Positions 1 to 7,146 of a stretch of DNA of 13,278 nucleotides are shown here, one piece after another. This stretch comes from JBKEDS01 sp047975545. GTDB lineage: Bacteria; Bacteroidota; Bacteroidia; Flavobacteriales; Flavobacteriaceae. The stretch's first letter is position 1. Each line of letters starts with the position of its first letter. The stretch lies in assembly GCA_047975545.1 (NCBI GenBank), contig JBKEDS010000057.1, positions 1 to 13,278 of the forward strand. The letters run 5' to 3'. A program made the translations under genes and the position numbers. The notes below the pieces were generated by a model. It was not told where the DNA came from. It did no database searches and saw nothing but the letters and a program-made list of their open reading frames with translations.

Positions 1-183
1 GCCAGGCGGAACAGGTCGACCATCGACTATATCGTAAAGGTGGGCGGCATAAGCCGCGACAGGCTAACGGGCCGCGGCTACGGCGAGACCACGCCGGTAA
101 ACCATTGCGCGGACGGTGTTTGGTGCAGCGAGCCCGACCACCAGCTGAACAGGCGAAGCGAGTTTATCGTGGTGGGCAAGTAA
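1..183 (+). CDS. OmpA-family outer-membrane protein, C-terminal fragment
   Basis: The frame is open from the first base and gives 60 residues before TAA; the start lies outside the window. The segment RLTGRGYGET followed by a Cys-containing loop, then LNRRSEFIVVGK, matches the end of an OmpA-like peptidoglycan-binding domain. The family signature visible here is G-x-G-E near the start and an N-R-R-x-E/V-x-F block near the end. In Bacteroidota such domains often terminate long proteins with PD40 or TPR repeats and tie the outer membrane to peptidoglycan. Base composition is odd: 113 of the first 180 bases are G or C (63%), with AGG/CGC arginine and GGC glycine codons, unlike the AT-rich genes that follow. 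The rest of the protein cannot be judged from this fragment. Confidence 0.8.
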   Translation, partial: ARRNRSTIDYIVKVGGISRDRLTGRGYGETTPVNHCADGVWCSEPDHQLNRRSEFIVVGK

Positions 184-211
184 GCAACCCAAAGAAAGAA
201 ATTTTAGGAAT

Positions 212-250
212 ACAACAAAGGCCGTCCAAATAAGGACGGCCTTTTGTTGT
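212..250 (+). terminator. Rho-independent terminator after the OmpA-family gene
   Basis: GGCCGTCC (220-227) pairs perfectly with GGACGGCC (234-241) across a 6-base loop. The stem is extended by AAA/TTT pairs and followed by TTTT on the + strand. It lies 36 bases after the stop codon. The flanking ACAAC/GTTGT bases add a second, interrupted stem, so it may also work in the other direction. Confidence 0.9.
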
Positions 251-323
251 TTGGGTAGGTGAAAATACTCGATTAAAAACAAATAACAACGATAAAAGTA
301 AAAATATTAAAGATTTTTCTTTT

Positions 324-374
324 AAGTAGTGAAATTTATAGTTACTTTTAACTAACCCAAAATTTCACCTACTT
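324..374 (+). promoter_or_regulatory. Inverted repeat around the candidate promoter of the 375 gene
   Basis: AAGTAGTGAAATTT (324-337) is complementary to 360-374 with one extra C on the right arm, giving a 14-bp stem with a 1-base bulge and a 22-base loop. The right arm ends one base before the ATG. A third copy of the arm, GTAGGTGAAA at 255-264, could also pair with 363-372. TACTTTTA (343-350), close to the Bacteroidota -7 element TAnnTTTG, lies almost exactly at the centre of symmetry. If that is the promoter, the repeat is better read as a protein operator. If transcription starts further upstream, it would form an RNA hairpin covering the ribosome-binding region. Confidence 0.5.
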
Positions 375-1040
375 ATGAAAACAAAACTACTTGCAATAGC
401 AGTAGCGCTATTAAGTTTGCCTGCACGGGCACAGCAAACCATGACCTTTTCTTCTGGAGCTACCGAGCCTGGTTTTACCTTTTCCGGATGGAATTCCGAC
501 AATGCCAATACCATTTGGCTTGCAAATGCAACCGTGGATTATACCGCAACCTGTACCGTAGATTCGGGAACATGGGATTTTATTTCGTTTGATGTCGGGC
601 CGTTTTTGGGAAACCTAACTTACGAAGTTACTTCAAACTTAAACGATTCTTATTCCTATTCCGGAAATACGGCGCAAACCCACACCCTAAATTGGATGGG
701 GATAACCTCGGTAACGTTTAAAATTACTGCGGCACAGTTTCAAACCTTTTCTGCCGACCATGATAATTTTGTTTATCGTATTAACACGTTGGGAATGGAA
801 AATGAAAAAGTGCAGCAAACAATAACCGTTTACCCAAATCCGGTTATGGAAGGTGTACTGTATATTTCCAATATCGAAGAAAATTCTAATTTAAGAATAG
901 AATTTTATAACATTTTGGGTAAGCTCGTTAAAACGGCAAGGGAAACCCAAATAGACGTTTCAAAATTACCTCCGGGCGTTTATCTTTTAAAAATAAGAAC
1001 AGATAATGCTTGGATTACCCAAAAGCTAATACGGAAGTAA
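375..1040 (+). CDS. Secreted protein with type IX secretion C-terminal domain
   Basis: This is a 221-residue protein. Residues 1-20 form a typical signal peptide (Lys-rich start, hydrophobic core, cleavage after ARAQ). Residues about 21-137 are a Ser/Thr/aromatic-rich, probably all-beta domain that I do not assign to a named family. Residues about 148-221 are a type A C-terminal sorting domain: VYPNPV, then LRIEFYNILGKLV, then LPPGVYLLKI and a basic end. That domain is known in Bacteroidota to route proteins through the Por/type IX machinery to the surface or the medium. The ATG at 375 is chosen because it directly precedes the signal peptide. The gene stands alone between a terminator and a lipoprotein gene, so the cargo's activity is unknown; a ligand-binding or surface role is only a guess. 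Confidence 0.9.
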   Translation: MKTKLLAIAVALLSLPARAQQTMTFSSGATEPGFTFSGWNSDNANTIWLANATVDYTATCTVDSGTWDFISFDVGPFLGNLTYEVTSNLNDSYSYSGNTAQTHTLNWMGITSVTFKITAAQFQTFSADHDNFVYRINTLGMENEKVQQTITVYPNPVMEGVLYISNIEENSNLRIEFYNILGKLVKTARETQIDVSKLPPGVYLLKIRTDNAWITQKLIRK

Positions 1041-1084
1041 TTACCCAAAAATATTATACTAAACGTTGTTTTAAAGCAAGATTT

Positions 1085-1116
1085 TTTATGGCATTACTTT
1101 TGAATGTTTATTTTTA
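1085..1116 (+). promoter_or_regulatory. Candidate promoter for the 1143 lipoprotein gene
   Basis: TATTTTTA (1109-1116) agrees with TAnnTTTG except at the last base, and TTTA lies 20 bases upstream (1085-1088) where TTTG is expected. The start codon is 26 bases downstream. The surroundings are AT-rich, so this match could be chance. Confidence 0.3.
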
Positions 1117-1142
1117 CATTGAAGTGATTTAAAAAAACAATT

Positions 1143-1595
1143 ATGATAGCTTTAAAAAACACAACGTGTATGCTTATAATCCTTTCGGTTTTTTGGGGTT
1201 GTAAACCCATAAAACAAGAAAAAGCAAAAAGCGATTTCCAAATTGGTAAAGTATATTATACCGAAACATCTGCCAGCCCCCTAACAACAATCACCATTTA
1301 TATTCCAGTCCAACAATTGCCAAATAATGTTATACCGGATAGCGTATTTTTTAAGGGCCGGGAAGCCAAACTTCAATTAGAATCCAATTTGGTTTATAAA
1401 GGCCAGTTATTGCCTTCAGCAACCAACAAAACCGATATTGTTATGAGCAGCAACCCCAATGCCGAATTTGGCAACATGAAGCCCGCAAAAGCAAATAAAC
1501 GGTTTCCCGATTTAACCAATACCGAATGTGTTGTTAGTTATAAAGAAGAAAGTAAAACTCAATATATTAAAGTAACGGGAGTGAAAAAGCAATAA
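1143..1595 (+). CDS. Small predicted lipoprotein of unknown function
   Basis: This 150-residue protein has an N-terminal hydrophobic stretch (LIILSVFW) ending in G19-C20, followed by a Lys/Glu-rich tether, as in Bacteroidota lipoproteins. The lipobox (F-W-G-C) is poor at positions -3 and -2, so lipidation is likely but not certain. After the tether come beta-like segments (TTITIYIPV, REAKLQLESNLVYKGQLL, TECVVSYKEESKTQYIKVTGV) with no motif I recognise. An alternative start at Met10 (base 1170) would still leave the hydrophobic segment and Cys. It is preceded by 102 bases and followed by 61 bases, so it is probably a single-gene unit. No function is proposed. Confidence 0.7.
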   Translation: MIALKNTTCMLIILSVFWGCKPIKQEKAKSDFQIGKVYYTETSASPLTTITIYIPVQQLPNNVIPDSVFFKGREAKLQLESNLVYKGQLLPSATNKTDIVMSSNPNAEFGNMKPAKANKRFPDLTNTECVVSYKEESKTQYIKVTGVKKQ

Positions 1596-1656
1596 ACATA
1601 TCCTTTGCATTGGCTAAATATGTATTTTAGCATTAAATTTTCATTATAAATCGAGT

Positions 1657-3114
1657 TTGGGAGCGTTAAAAAAGTTCTTTAAGGACACCATTATATACGG
1701 TATTGCCGCCATTTTGCCCAGGGCGATAAATATTGTTTTGGTAAAGCTCCACACCAATGTATTTGGCGCCGAAAAATATGCCGTTAATACCGATTATTAT
1801 GTATATGCCGCCTATTTAAACGCCTTGTTAACCTACGGTTTGGAAACTGCTTTTTTTAGGTTTTTTAGCCACGAACAGGAAAAGGGAAAAATTGTTTCCA
1901 CTTCGGTTATTTCGCTTTTAATAACCACTACCTTATTTTTGGTAACCGCTTTGTTTTATGCGCAAAACATTACCGATATTTTTGGTTTCGAAAACATTTT
2001 GCACGTTAAAATACTAATCTGGACCGTGTTTCTCGATACCATAGTGGTAATACCCTTTGCATACTTACGGGTTACAAACCGCCCTATTAAATTTACTGCC
2101 ATCAAGGTTTTTAATATTTTGGTTTTTGCGGTTTTAAATCTGTTGTTTTTGTGGCTAATTCCCCAAAACTACCTATCCGAAACACTTGTTCCCGATAGTT
2201 TTAATTTTTATGTTGAAGGAAAGCCCCAAGTGGTGTATATTTTCTTGGCCAACCTTATGGCCAGTTTGTTTACGTTTGTATTGCTATCGCCCATTCTGTT
2301 TAAAATGAAATGGCGGTTGGATTTCAACATCCTAAAAAAACTTTTAAACTACGGGCTTCCCATTATGGTAGGCAGTTTGGCCTATGTAACCAATGAGAAT
2401 ATTGATAAGCTGTTTTTGGGCGATTTAATAGGCAATAAAGAAATGGGTGTTTACGCTGCCTGCTACAAACTGGGCGTGTTCATGACCCTGTACATTATGG
2501 CATTCCGTTTGGGGGCCGAGCCTTTTTTCTTTAACCATGCCAAGGACGCCAATGCTAAGCAAAACTACGCCACCATATTAAAATGGTTTACCGTTTTGGG
2601 TGCTATATTCATGCTGGTTGTGGTGTGCTATATCGATGTGTTTTCAAAACTGCTATTGGGCAGGGAAGAATATTTTGAAGCCTTGGCCATTGTGCCCATA
2701 ATACTATTGGCCAATTTATGCTTGGGCATTTACAACAACCTATCCATTTGGTACAAACTTACCGATAGGACCAAATACGGCATGTATATTTCCGTTTTTG
2801 GGGCTTTGGTAACCATTGCCTTTAACCTAATTATGATTCCAAAAATGGGCTTTATGGCATCGGCTTGGGCTACTTTGGCGGCTTATGGTAGTATGATGCT
2901 AATATCATATTTTATAGGAAAAAAATACTATCCCGTACCCTACGACCTAAAAAAAATAACAGGGTATTTAATATTGGCCACATTATTATGCCTGCTTTCC
3001 TTTCAAAATGAAATAAGGGGCAATTATTATATAACAACGCTTATAGTTTTATTATTTTTGGCTATTGTAACAAGTTGGGAACGAAACGAAATAAAACGGT
3101 TTTTAAAAAAATAA
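1657..3114 (+). CDS. Polysaccharide flippase (Wzx/MATE-like, MurJ superfamily)
   Basis: This 485-residue protein consists almost entirely of hydrophobic helices, roughly 12-14 membrane segments. Its N-terminus (KKFFKDTIIYGIAAILPRAINIVLVKLHTNVFG) is typical of the lipopolysaccharide/O-antigen exporters found next to dut in flavobacteria. Such proteins flip undecaprenyl-linked glycans across the inner membrane. The start is TTG: no ATG occurs in frame between the upstream stop at 1615 and the start, and the next in-frame Met is far into the membrane core. Length is normal for the family. It is followed one base later by dut, so the two are very likely co-transcribed. The glycan it carries cannot be told from the sequence. 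A weak TATTTTAG (1623-1630) could be its -7 element. Confidence 0.88.
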   Translation: MGALKKFFKDTIIYGIAAILPRAINIVLVKLHTNVFGAEKYAVNTDYYVYAAYLNALLTYGLETAFFRFFSHEQEKGKIVSTSVISLLITTTLFLVTALFYAQNITDIFGFENILHVKILIWTVFLDTIVVIPFAYLRVTNRPIKFTAIKVFNILVFAVLNLLFLWLIPQNYLSETLVPDSFNFYVEGKPQVVYIFLANLMASLFTFVLLSPILFKMKWRLDFNILKKLLNYGLPIMVGSLAYVTNENIDKLFLGDLIGNKEMGVYAACYKLGVFMTLYIMAFRLGAEPFFFNHAKDANAKQNYATILKWFTVLGAIFMLVVVCYIDVFSKLLLGREEYFEALAIVPIILLANLCLGIYNNLSIWYKLTDRTKYGMYISVFGALVTIAFNLIMIPKMGFMASAWATLAAYGSMMLISYFIGKKYYPVPYDLKKITGYLILATLLCLLSFQNEIRGNYYITTLIVLLFLAIVTSWERNEIKRFLKK

Positions 3115-3115
3115 C

Positions 3116-3550
3116 ATGCAAATTAAAATAATAAACAAATCCAATCATGCTCTGCCACATTATGAAACCCTAACCTCGGCAGGCATGGATTTACGGGCAA
3201 ACATTGAAAAAAATATAATACTGAAACCTTTGGAAAGGCACATTGTAAAAACAGGATTATTTATCGAGTTGCCCATAGGCTACGAAGCCCAAGTGCGCCC
3301 GCGCAGTGGTTTGGCGGCCAAAAAAGGCATAACGGTACTAAATGCGCCCGGAACGGTCGATGCCGATTATAGGGGCGAAATAGGCGTAATTTTGGTAAAC
3401 CTTTCAAACGAGGATTTTACCATTGAAAACGGCGAGCGTATTGCCCAGCTTGTAATAGCAAAGCACGAACGTGCCGAGTGGGTTTTGGTTGAACAACTTT
3501 CGGAAACCTCGCGCGGCGAAGGTGGTTTTGGAAGTACGGGAACTAAATAA
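3116..3550 (+). CDS. dut: Deoxyuridine 5'-triphosphate nucleotidohydrolase (dUTPase)
   Basis: This 144-residue homotrimeric dUTPase hydrolyses dUTP to dUMP and pyrophosphate, which keeps uracil out of DNA and supplies the dTTP precursor. All five family motifs are present: I AGMDLRA (22-28), II PRSGLAAKKG (62-71), III NAPGTVDADYRGEIG (76-90, with the catalytic Asp region and the uracil-stacking Tyr85), IV GERIAQLVI (106-114) and V RGEGGFGSTG (133-142, the mobile phosphate-binding tail). Length is standard. The ATG is one base after the flippase stop, indicating translational coupling. A housekeeping nucleotide enzyme inside an envelope-gene run is a conserved flavobacterial arrangement as far as I recall, so it does not by itself imply an envelope role. 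Confidence 0.97.
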   Translation: MQIKIINKSNHALPHYETLTSAGMDLRANIEKNIILKPLERHIVKTGLFIELPIGYEAQVRPRSGLAAKKGITVLNAPGTVDADYRGEIGVILVNLSNEDFTIENGERIAQLVIAKHERAEWVLVEQLSETSRGEGGFGSTGTK

Positions 3551-3663
3551 AAACGACCCCTAAATTCCCCCAAAGGAAAAAGGAAATAAGAAAGGTACAA
3601 TCCTTGTTGCGCTTAAAGCAATATTCAACAAATATCACGTTAAATAAGCGTTATAAATTCAGT

Positions 3664-5028
3664 ATGGCAAAAAAAATATACTACATATTGTTAGTCGGTG
3701 TTCTTCTACTAACCGGGCCGATATATGCCCAAGTGGATTACAATAAGCTGCCCCCAACCGAAGACGATTTAGGCCTTGTAGAAGACGAGTTTCAAGACGC
3801 CTTTTACGAAGCCCTTAAACAAAAAAGTATTGAAAATTACGACCGTGCCGTCGAGGCCTTTCAAAAATGTATTAGCCTTAACAATACGGTACCCGTAATT
3901 TATTTCGAATTGGGCAAAAGCTACACTAAACTTAAAAATTTTGGCGCTGCCGAAGACGCCCTAAAAAAAGCAGCAAGCATGGAACCCGCCAACGAATGGT
4001 ATTTGGACGAGCTTTATGGGTTTTACGCCAATCAAAGCGATTATAAAAACGCTATAAAAACCGTTAAACAATTAGTGGAATACCACCCCGATTATAAAGA
4101 AGACTTAGCTGCGCTGTACATTAAAACCAAAGACTATAAAGAAGCCTTAAAACTATTGGACCAGTTAGATGCCTCGCTTGGTATTTCGGCCTCACGGGAT
4201 GTTATGCGAAACCAAATTTACAAGGCTACGGGGCGTACAAAGGACCAAATTAAAAATTTGGAGTCAAGGGTAGAGAGCAATCCCGATAAAGAGTCCAATT
4301 ACTTGGCGCTTATTTTCCGATACAGTGAAAATAACGAAAAGGAAAAGGCTTTCGAAACCGCCAAGGAACTTCTTAAAACCAACCCAAACTCGCAATTGGT
4401 ACACTTGGCGCTATATAAGTTTTATTTAGACGATAACAATGCCGAAAAAGCCATAGAATCGATGAAAATAGTGGTAAAAAGCCCCGAAATTAAACCCGAT
4501 GCCAAGCTTAAGGTATTGGCCGATTTTGTTCAGTTCGTGGGGCAGCACCCCGAGTACGAGCAGGATTTGGTCGAGGCAACCGCCATGGTGTCCAACAGTA
4601 GGGACAGCAAAACCCTGTTAGAACTCGGGCAGTATTATATGGCCAAAAACAACAAGGCAAAAGCATTGGAGTATTTTGAAGCCGCCCTAAAAATAGATGC
4701 CGATAATTTTAACGTTATCCGAAACACCCTTTTGCTTTACGTCGATTTACAAAAATATGAACTCGCTGAACGAAAAAGTAGCGAGGTACTGCAAAAATTC
4801 CCCTCGCAACCCTTGTTTTACTTAATAAATGGCGTGGCCCAAAATAAACTGAACAAACCCAAAAAAGCAGTAGAGACTTTAGAAATGGGCTTGGATTATA
4901 TTATAGACGACCCCAAAATGGAAGCCGATTTTTACGCCCAGTTAAGTACGGCTTATACCGCATTAAACAATGCCGATAAAGCCAAACTTTATACCGATAA
5001 GGCCAAAAAACTACAAACCCCGAACTAA
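3664..5028 (+). CDS. Secreted tetratricopeptide-repeat protein
   Basis: The protein is 454 residues from ATG 3664. That start gives a clean signal peptide (MAKKIYYILLVGVLLLTGP, cleavage near YAQ, residue 23), whereas an upstream in-frame TTG at 3604 would bury it. The mature protein begins with an acidic stretch and then carries TPR helices: units with Y-x-x-A and A-x-x-x-x-x-A spacing are clear at about residues 55-170 (for example YDRAVEAFQKCISLN, FGAAEDALKKAASMEP) and again at about 315-450 (KAKALEYFEAALKIDADN). TPRs are protein-protein scaffolds; here the location is the periplasm or the inner leaflet of the outer membrane. The DUF4292 gene starts two bases after the stop, so the products probably act together. 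The 113 bases upstream hold no gene, only a C-run/G-run stretch at about 3555-3580. Confidence 0.88.
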   Translation: MAKKIYYILLVGVLLLTGPIYAQVDYNKLPPTEDDLGLVEDEFQDAFYEALKQKSIENYDRAVEAFQKCISLNNTVPVIYFELGKSYTKLKNFGAAEDALKKAASMEPANEWYLDELYGFYANQSDYKNAIKTVKQLVEYHPDYKEDLAALYIKTKDYKEALKLLDQLDASLGISASRDVMRNQIYKATGRTKDQIKNLESRVESNPDKESNYLALIFRYSENNEKEKAFETAKELLKTNPNSQLVHLALYKFYLDDNNAEKAIESMKIVVKSPEIKPDAKLKVLADFVQFVGQHPEYEQDLVEATAMVSNSRDSKTLLELGQYYMAKNNKAKALEYFEAALKIDADNFNVIRNTLLLYVDLQKYELAERKSSEVLQKFPSQPLFYLINGVAQNKLNKPKKAVETLEMGLDYIIDDPKMEADFYAQLSTAYTALNNADKAKLYTDKAKKLQTPN

Positions 5029-5030
5029 AA

Positions 5031-5801
5031 ATGAACATCTTTAAATATAGTATACTCATAGCGGTTTTTTTCGGTTTGCTTACAAGCTGCAAAACAAGCA
5101 AGACCATTAGCGGCAACAACAGTAATTTAACGTTAAGCACCAAACAGCTTATAAAGGAAAACACCGCTCGTAAGGCACAGTTTAAAACCTATCAGGCAAA
5201 GCTAAAAATAGGGTTTACAAAAGGCGATAAACAGCAAACCCACACCGTAAGTTTTAGAGCCGAAAAAGATAAGGTTATCTGGATGAGCGCTTCATTTTCC
5301 ATAGTAAAAGCCCTGATAACCCCCGAAAAAGTAAGTTTTTACAATAAATTGGACAATACCTATTTCGATGGCGATTATACCTATTTAAGCAACCTGTTGG
5401 GTACGCAGCTCGATTTTAACAAAGTGCAAAACCTATTGTTTGGCGAAACCTTGTTCAGTTTGTCGGAAGGCCAATATAAAGTATCGGTTAACCAAAATGC
5501 CTATGTACTGGAACCCCAAAAGCAACAAAGGCTTTTCGAAATTTTTTACCTGTTGGACCCCAAACTATTTAAAGTAGCTTCGCAACAAATATCGCAGCCC
5601 GAAACCCTTAGGCACTTGCAAATAGACTATTTATCGTACCAAGAAGTAAACCAACAAACCCTGCCCGAGCACATTAAAATTATAGCCGTAGAGGCCAATG
5701 AGGAAGCCATAATCGATTTGGAGTTTAAAAACATCACCTTAAACGACGATTTAAAATTCCCGTTTAAAATACCATCCGGATTTAAAGCAATAAAACTTTA
5801 A
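5031..5801 (+). CDS. DUF4292-type lipoprotein (LolA/LolB-like)
   Basis: This 256-residue protein has a signal sequence ending in the good lipobox L-T-S-C (Cys20), followed by a Ser/Asn-rich linker. The body is built of beta strands: FKTYQAKLKIGFTKGDKQQ, HTVSFRAEKDKVIWMSASFS, and KALITPEKVSFYNKLDNTYFDGDYTYL. This is the pattern of DUF4292, a Bacteroidota family with a LolA/LolB-like half-barrel that in related proteins binds lipid or lipoprotein acyl chains. It is likely anchored in a membrane facing the periplasm. It starts 2 bases after the TPR gene and ends exactly where the EnvC-like gene begins (no gap), which is strong evidence for an operon. A role in outer-membrane lipoprotein or lipid handling is inference from fold and position. 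Confidence 0.85.
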   Translation: MNIFKYSILIAVFFGLLTSCKTSKTISGNNSNLTLSTKQLIKENTARKAQFKTYQAKLKIGFTKGDKQQTHTVSFRAEKDKVIWMSASFSIVKALITPEKVSFYNKLDNTYFDGDYTYLSNLLGTQLDFNKVQNLLFGETLFSLSEGQYKVSVNQNAYVLEPQKQQRLFEIFYLLDPKLFKVASQQISQPETLRHLQIDYLSYQEVNQQTLPEHIKIIAVEANEEAIIDLEFKNITLNDDLKFPFKIPSGFKAIKL

Positions 5802-7028
5802 ATGAAGTCCCGAAACACCATATATAAAGCTCTTTTTGTACTAAGTTTTTTGCTTGGTACGCTTTGCTCGTTTTCGCAAAACAACAAACAAAAGGAACTG
5901 GAAACACGCCGGCAGGAACTACGTCGCGAAATCCAGAAAATAAACGCATTACAGGCACAGGGCAAAACCCAACAAAAATCGCAATTATCGTTAATCGAAG
6001 AGTTTAACCATAAAATAACGGTACTCGATGACCTTATAAAAGTTACCAACCAACAGGCCAATTTGCTAACCCGAAATATTAATGCCAATCAAGATAAAAT
6101 AAGCCAATTGCGCAACGAGCTGGAGGTTTTAAAAACCGATTACGCCGCTATGGTTGTTAAATCGTACAAAAACAAAAACCAACAAAGCCGTATTATGTTC
6201 CTGCTTTCGGCCAATAATTTTAAACAAGCCTACAAACGTTTGCAGTACATGCAGCAATACGCCGATTACCAAAAACAGCAAGGCGAGGACATTAAAGCAA
6301 AAACCACCCAATTGCAAGCCATAAACACCGATTTGTTAAAACAAAAAGAAGAAAAAAATAAACTAATAGCCGAAAACAAACAAACCCAAACCACCTTGGA
6401 GGCCGCCCGCAAGCAGCACCAAGAGGTTATGAAAACCATACAAAAAAACCTATCGCTTTACGCCACGCAAATCAAGCAAAAGCAACAGGAAGCCGATAGG
6501 ATAGATGCCGAAATAGACCGCATAATCAAGGCCGCCATAGCCAAATCCAACAAAAAAGCGGGCAAAACCGAAACATCAAAAAACTTTGCCCTAACCGCCG
6601 AAGAAAAAGTACTGGCCAACAATTTTGCAGCCAACAAAGGCAAACTGCCTTGGCCCGTAGAGCGCGGGTTTGTTACCTTGGGCTACGGTACGCAACGCCA
6701 CCCGTTAGATAAAACCCTAACCATGAACAGCATTGGCGTACGCATAAAAACCGAAAAAGGCGCCAAAGTACGGGCCGTTTTCAACGGCGAGGTTCTGGCC
6801 ATAGTAAATATGAAGCACATAAACCCCGTTGTTATGGTTAAGCACGGCAATTACATAACCGCCTACAAAAACCTAAGTAAGGTTTATGTTAAGGAAGGCG
6901 ACAAAATAACCACCAAGCAAGCCCTTGGCGAAGTATTTACCAACACCTCGGGCGAAACTATTTTAGGTTTTAGTATCTCTAAAGACGGCAGCACCCAAAA
7001 CCCCGCATCTTGGATTTATAAAATGTAG
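5802..7028 (+). CDS. EnvC-like murein hydrolase activator with degenerate LytM domain
   Basis: The protein is 408 residues: a signal peptide (1 to about 25, ending CSFSQ), a long coiled coil (about 27-250, rich in Gln/Lys/Glu heptads), a linker, and a C-terminal M23/LytM-like domain (about 284-408, starting WPVERGFVTLGYGTQRHPL). Active M23 enzymes bind zinc through HxGxD and the second His of HLHFE. Here the first motif reads S310-I-G-V-R314 and the second reads I387-L-G389-F-S, and the usual Y-x-H-L is Y355-K-N357-L. All metal ligands are therefore missing. That is the hallmark of EnvC/NlpD-type proteins, which activate separate amidases at the division site and do not cut peptidoglycan themselves. 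The gene begins directly after the DUF4292 stop, the last of that operon. The amidase partner is not in the window. Confidence 0.9.
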   Translation: MKSRNTIYKALFVLSFLLGTLCSFSQNNKQKELETRRQELRREIQKINALQAQGKTQQKSQLSLIEEFNHKITVLDDLIKVTNQQANLLTRNINANQDKISQLRNELEVLKTDYAAMVVKSYKNKNQQSRIMFLLSANNFKQAYKRLQYMQQYADYQKQQGEDIKAKTTQLQAINTDLLKQKEEKNKLIAENKQTQTTLEAARKQHQEVMKTIQKNLSLYATQIKQKQQEADRIDAEIDRIIKAAIAKSNKKAGKTETSKNFALTAEEKVLANNFAANKGKLPWPVERGFVTLGYGTQRHPLDKTLTMNSIGVRIKTEKGAKVRAVFNGEVLAIVNMKHINPVVMVKHGNYITAYKNLSKVYVKEGDKITTKQALGEVFTNTSGETILGFSISKDGSTQNPASWIYKM

Positions 7029-7097
7029 CTGCTTTTTAGCCGATTGAAAAGCTTTAAACAAGGTTATACTTACTTAAAACATGATAAAAGCATAATA

Positions 7098-7122
7098 TTG
7101 GTAAGATTTTTTTATATCTTTA
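7098..7122 (+). promoter_or_regulatory. Candidate promoter for the SPFH-GYF gene
   Basis: TATCTTTA (7115-7122) matches TAnnTTTG except at the final base and lies 25 bases before the ATG at 7147. A TTG occurs at 7098-7100 but only 14 bases upstream of the -7 element, shorter than the usual 19-21. The 118-base gap after the EnvC-like gene supports a separate start of transcription. Confidence 0.35.
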
Positions 7123-7146
7123 AATCCAACAAAAACAAAATAAAAC

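Noticed and set aside
3551..3600. C-run/G-run stretch after dut as a repeat or terminator
   Set aside because: The CCCC and AAAGG segments do not pair into a convincing stem, and copy number cannot be judged from one window.
3604..3663. N-terminal extension of the TPR protein from a TTG
   Set aside because: It would place 20 polar residues before a perfect signal peptide; the ATG at 3664 fits far better.
7031..7052. Hairpin GCTTTT...AAAAGC after the EnvC-like gene as a terminator
   Set aside because: The stem is only 6 weak pairs, the loop is 10 bases and there is no T tract.
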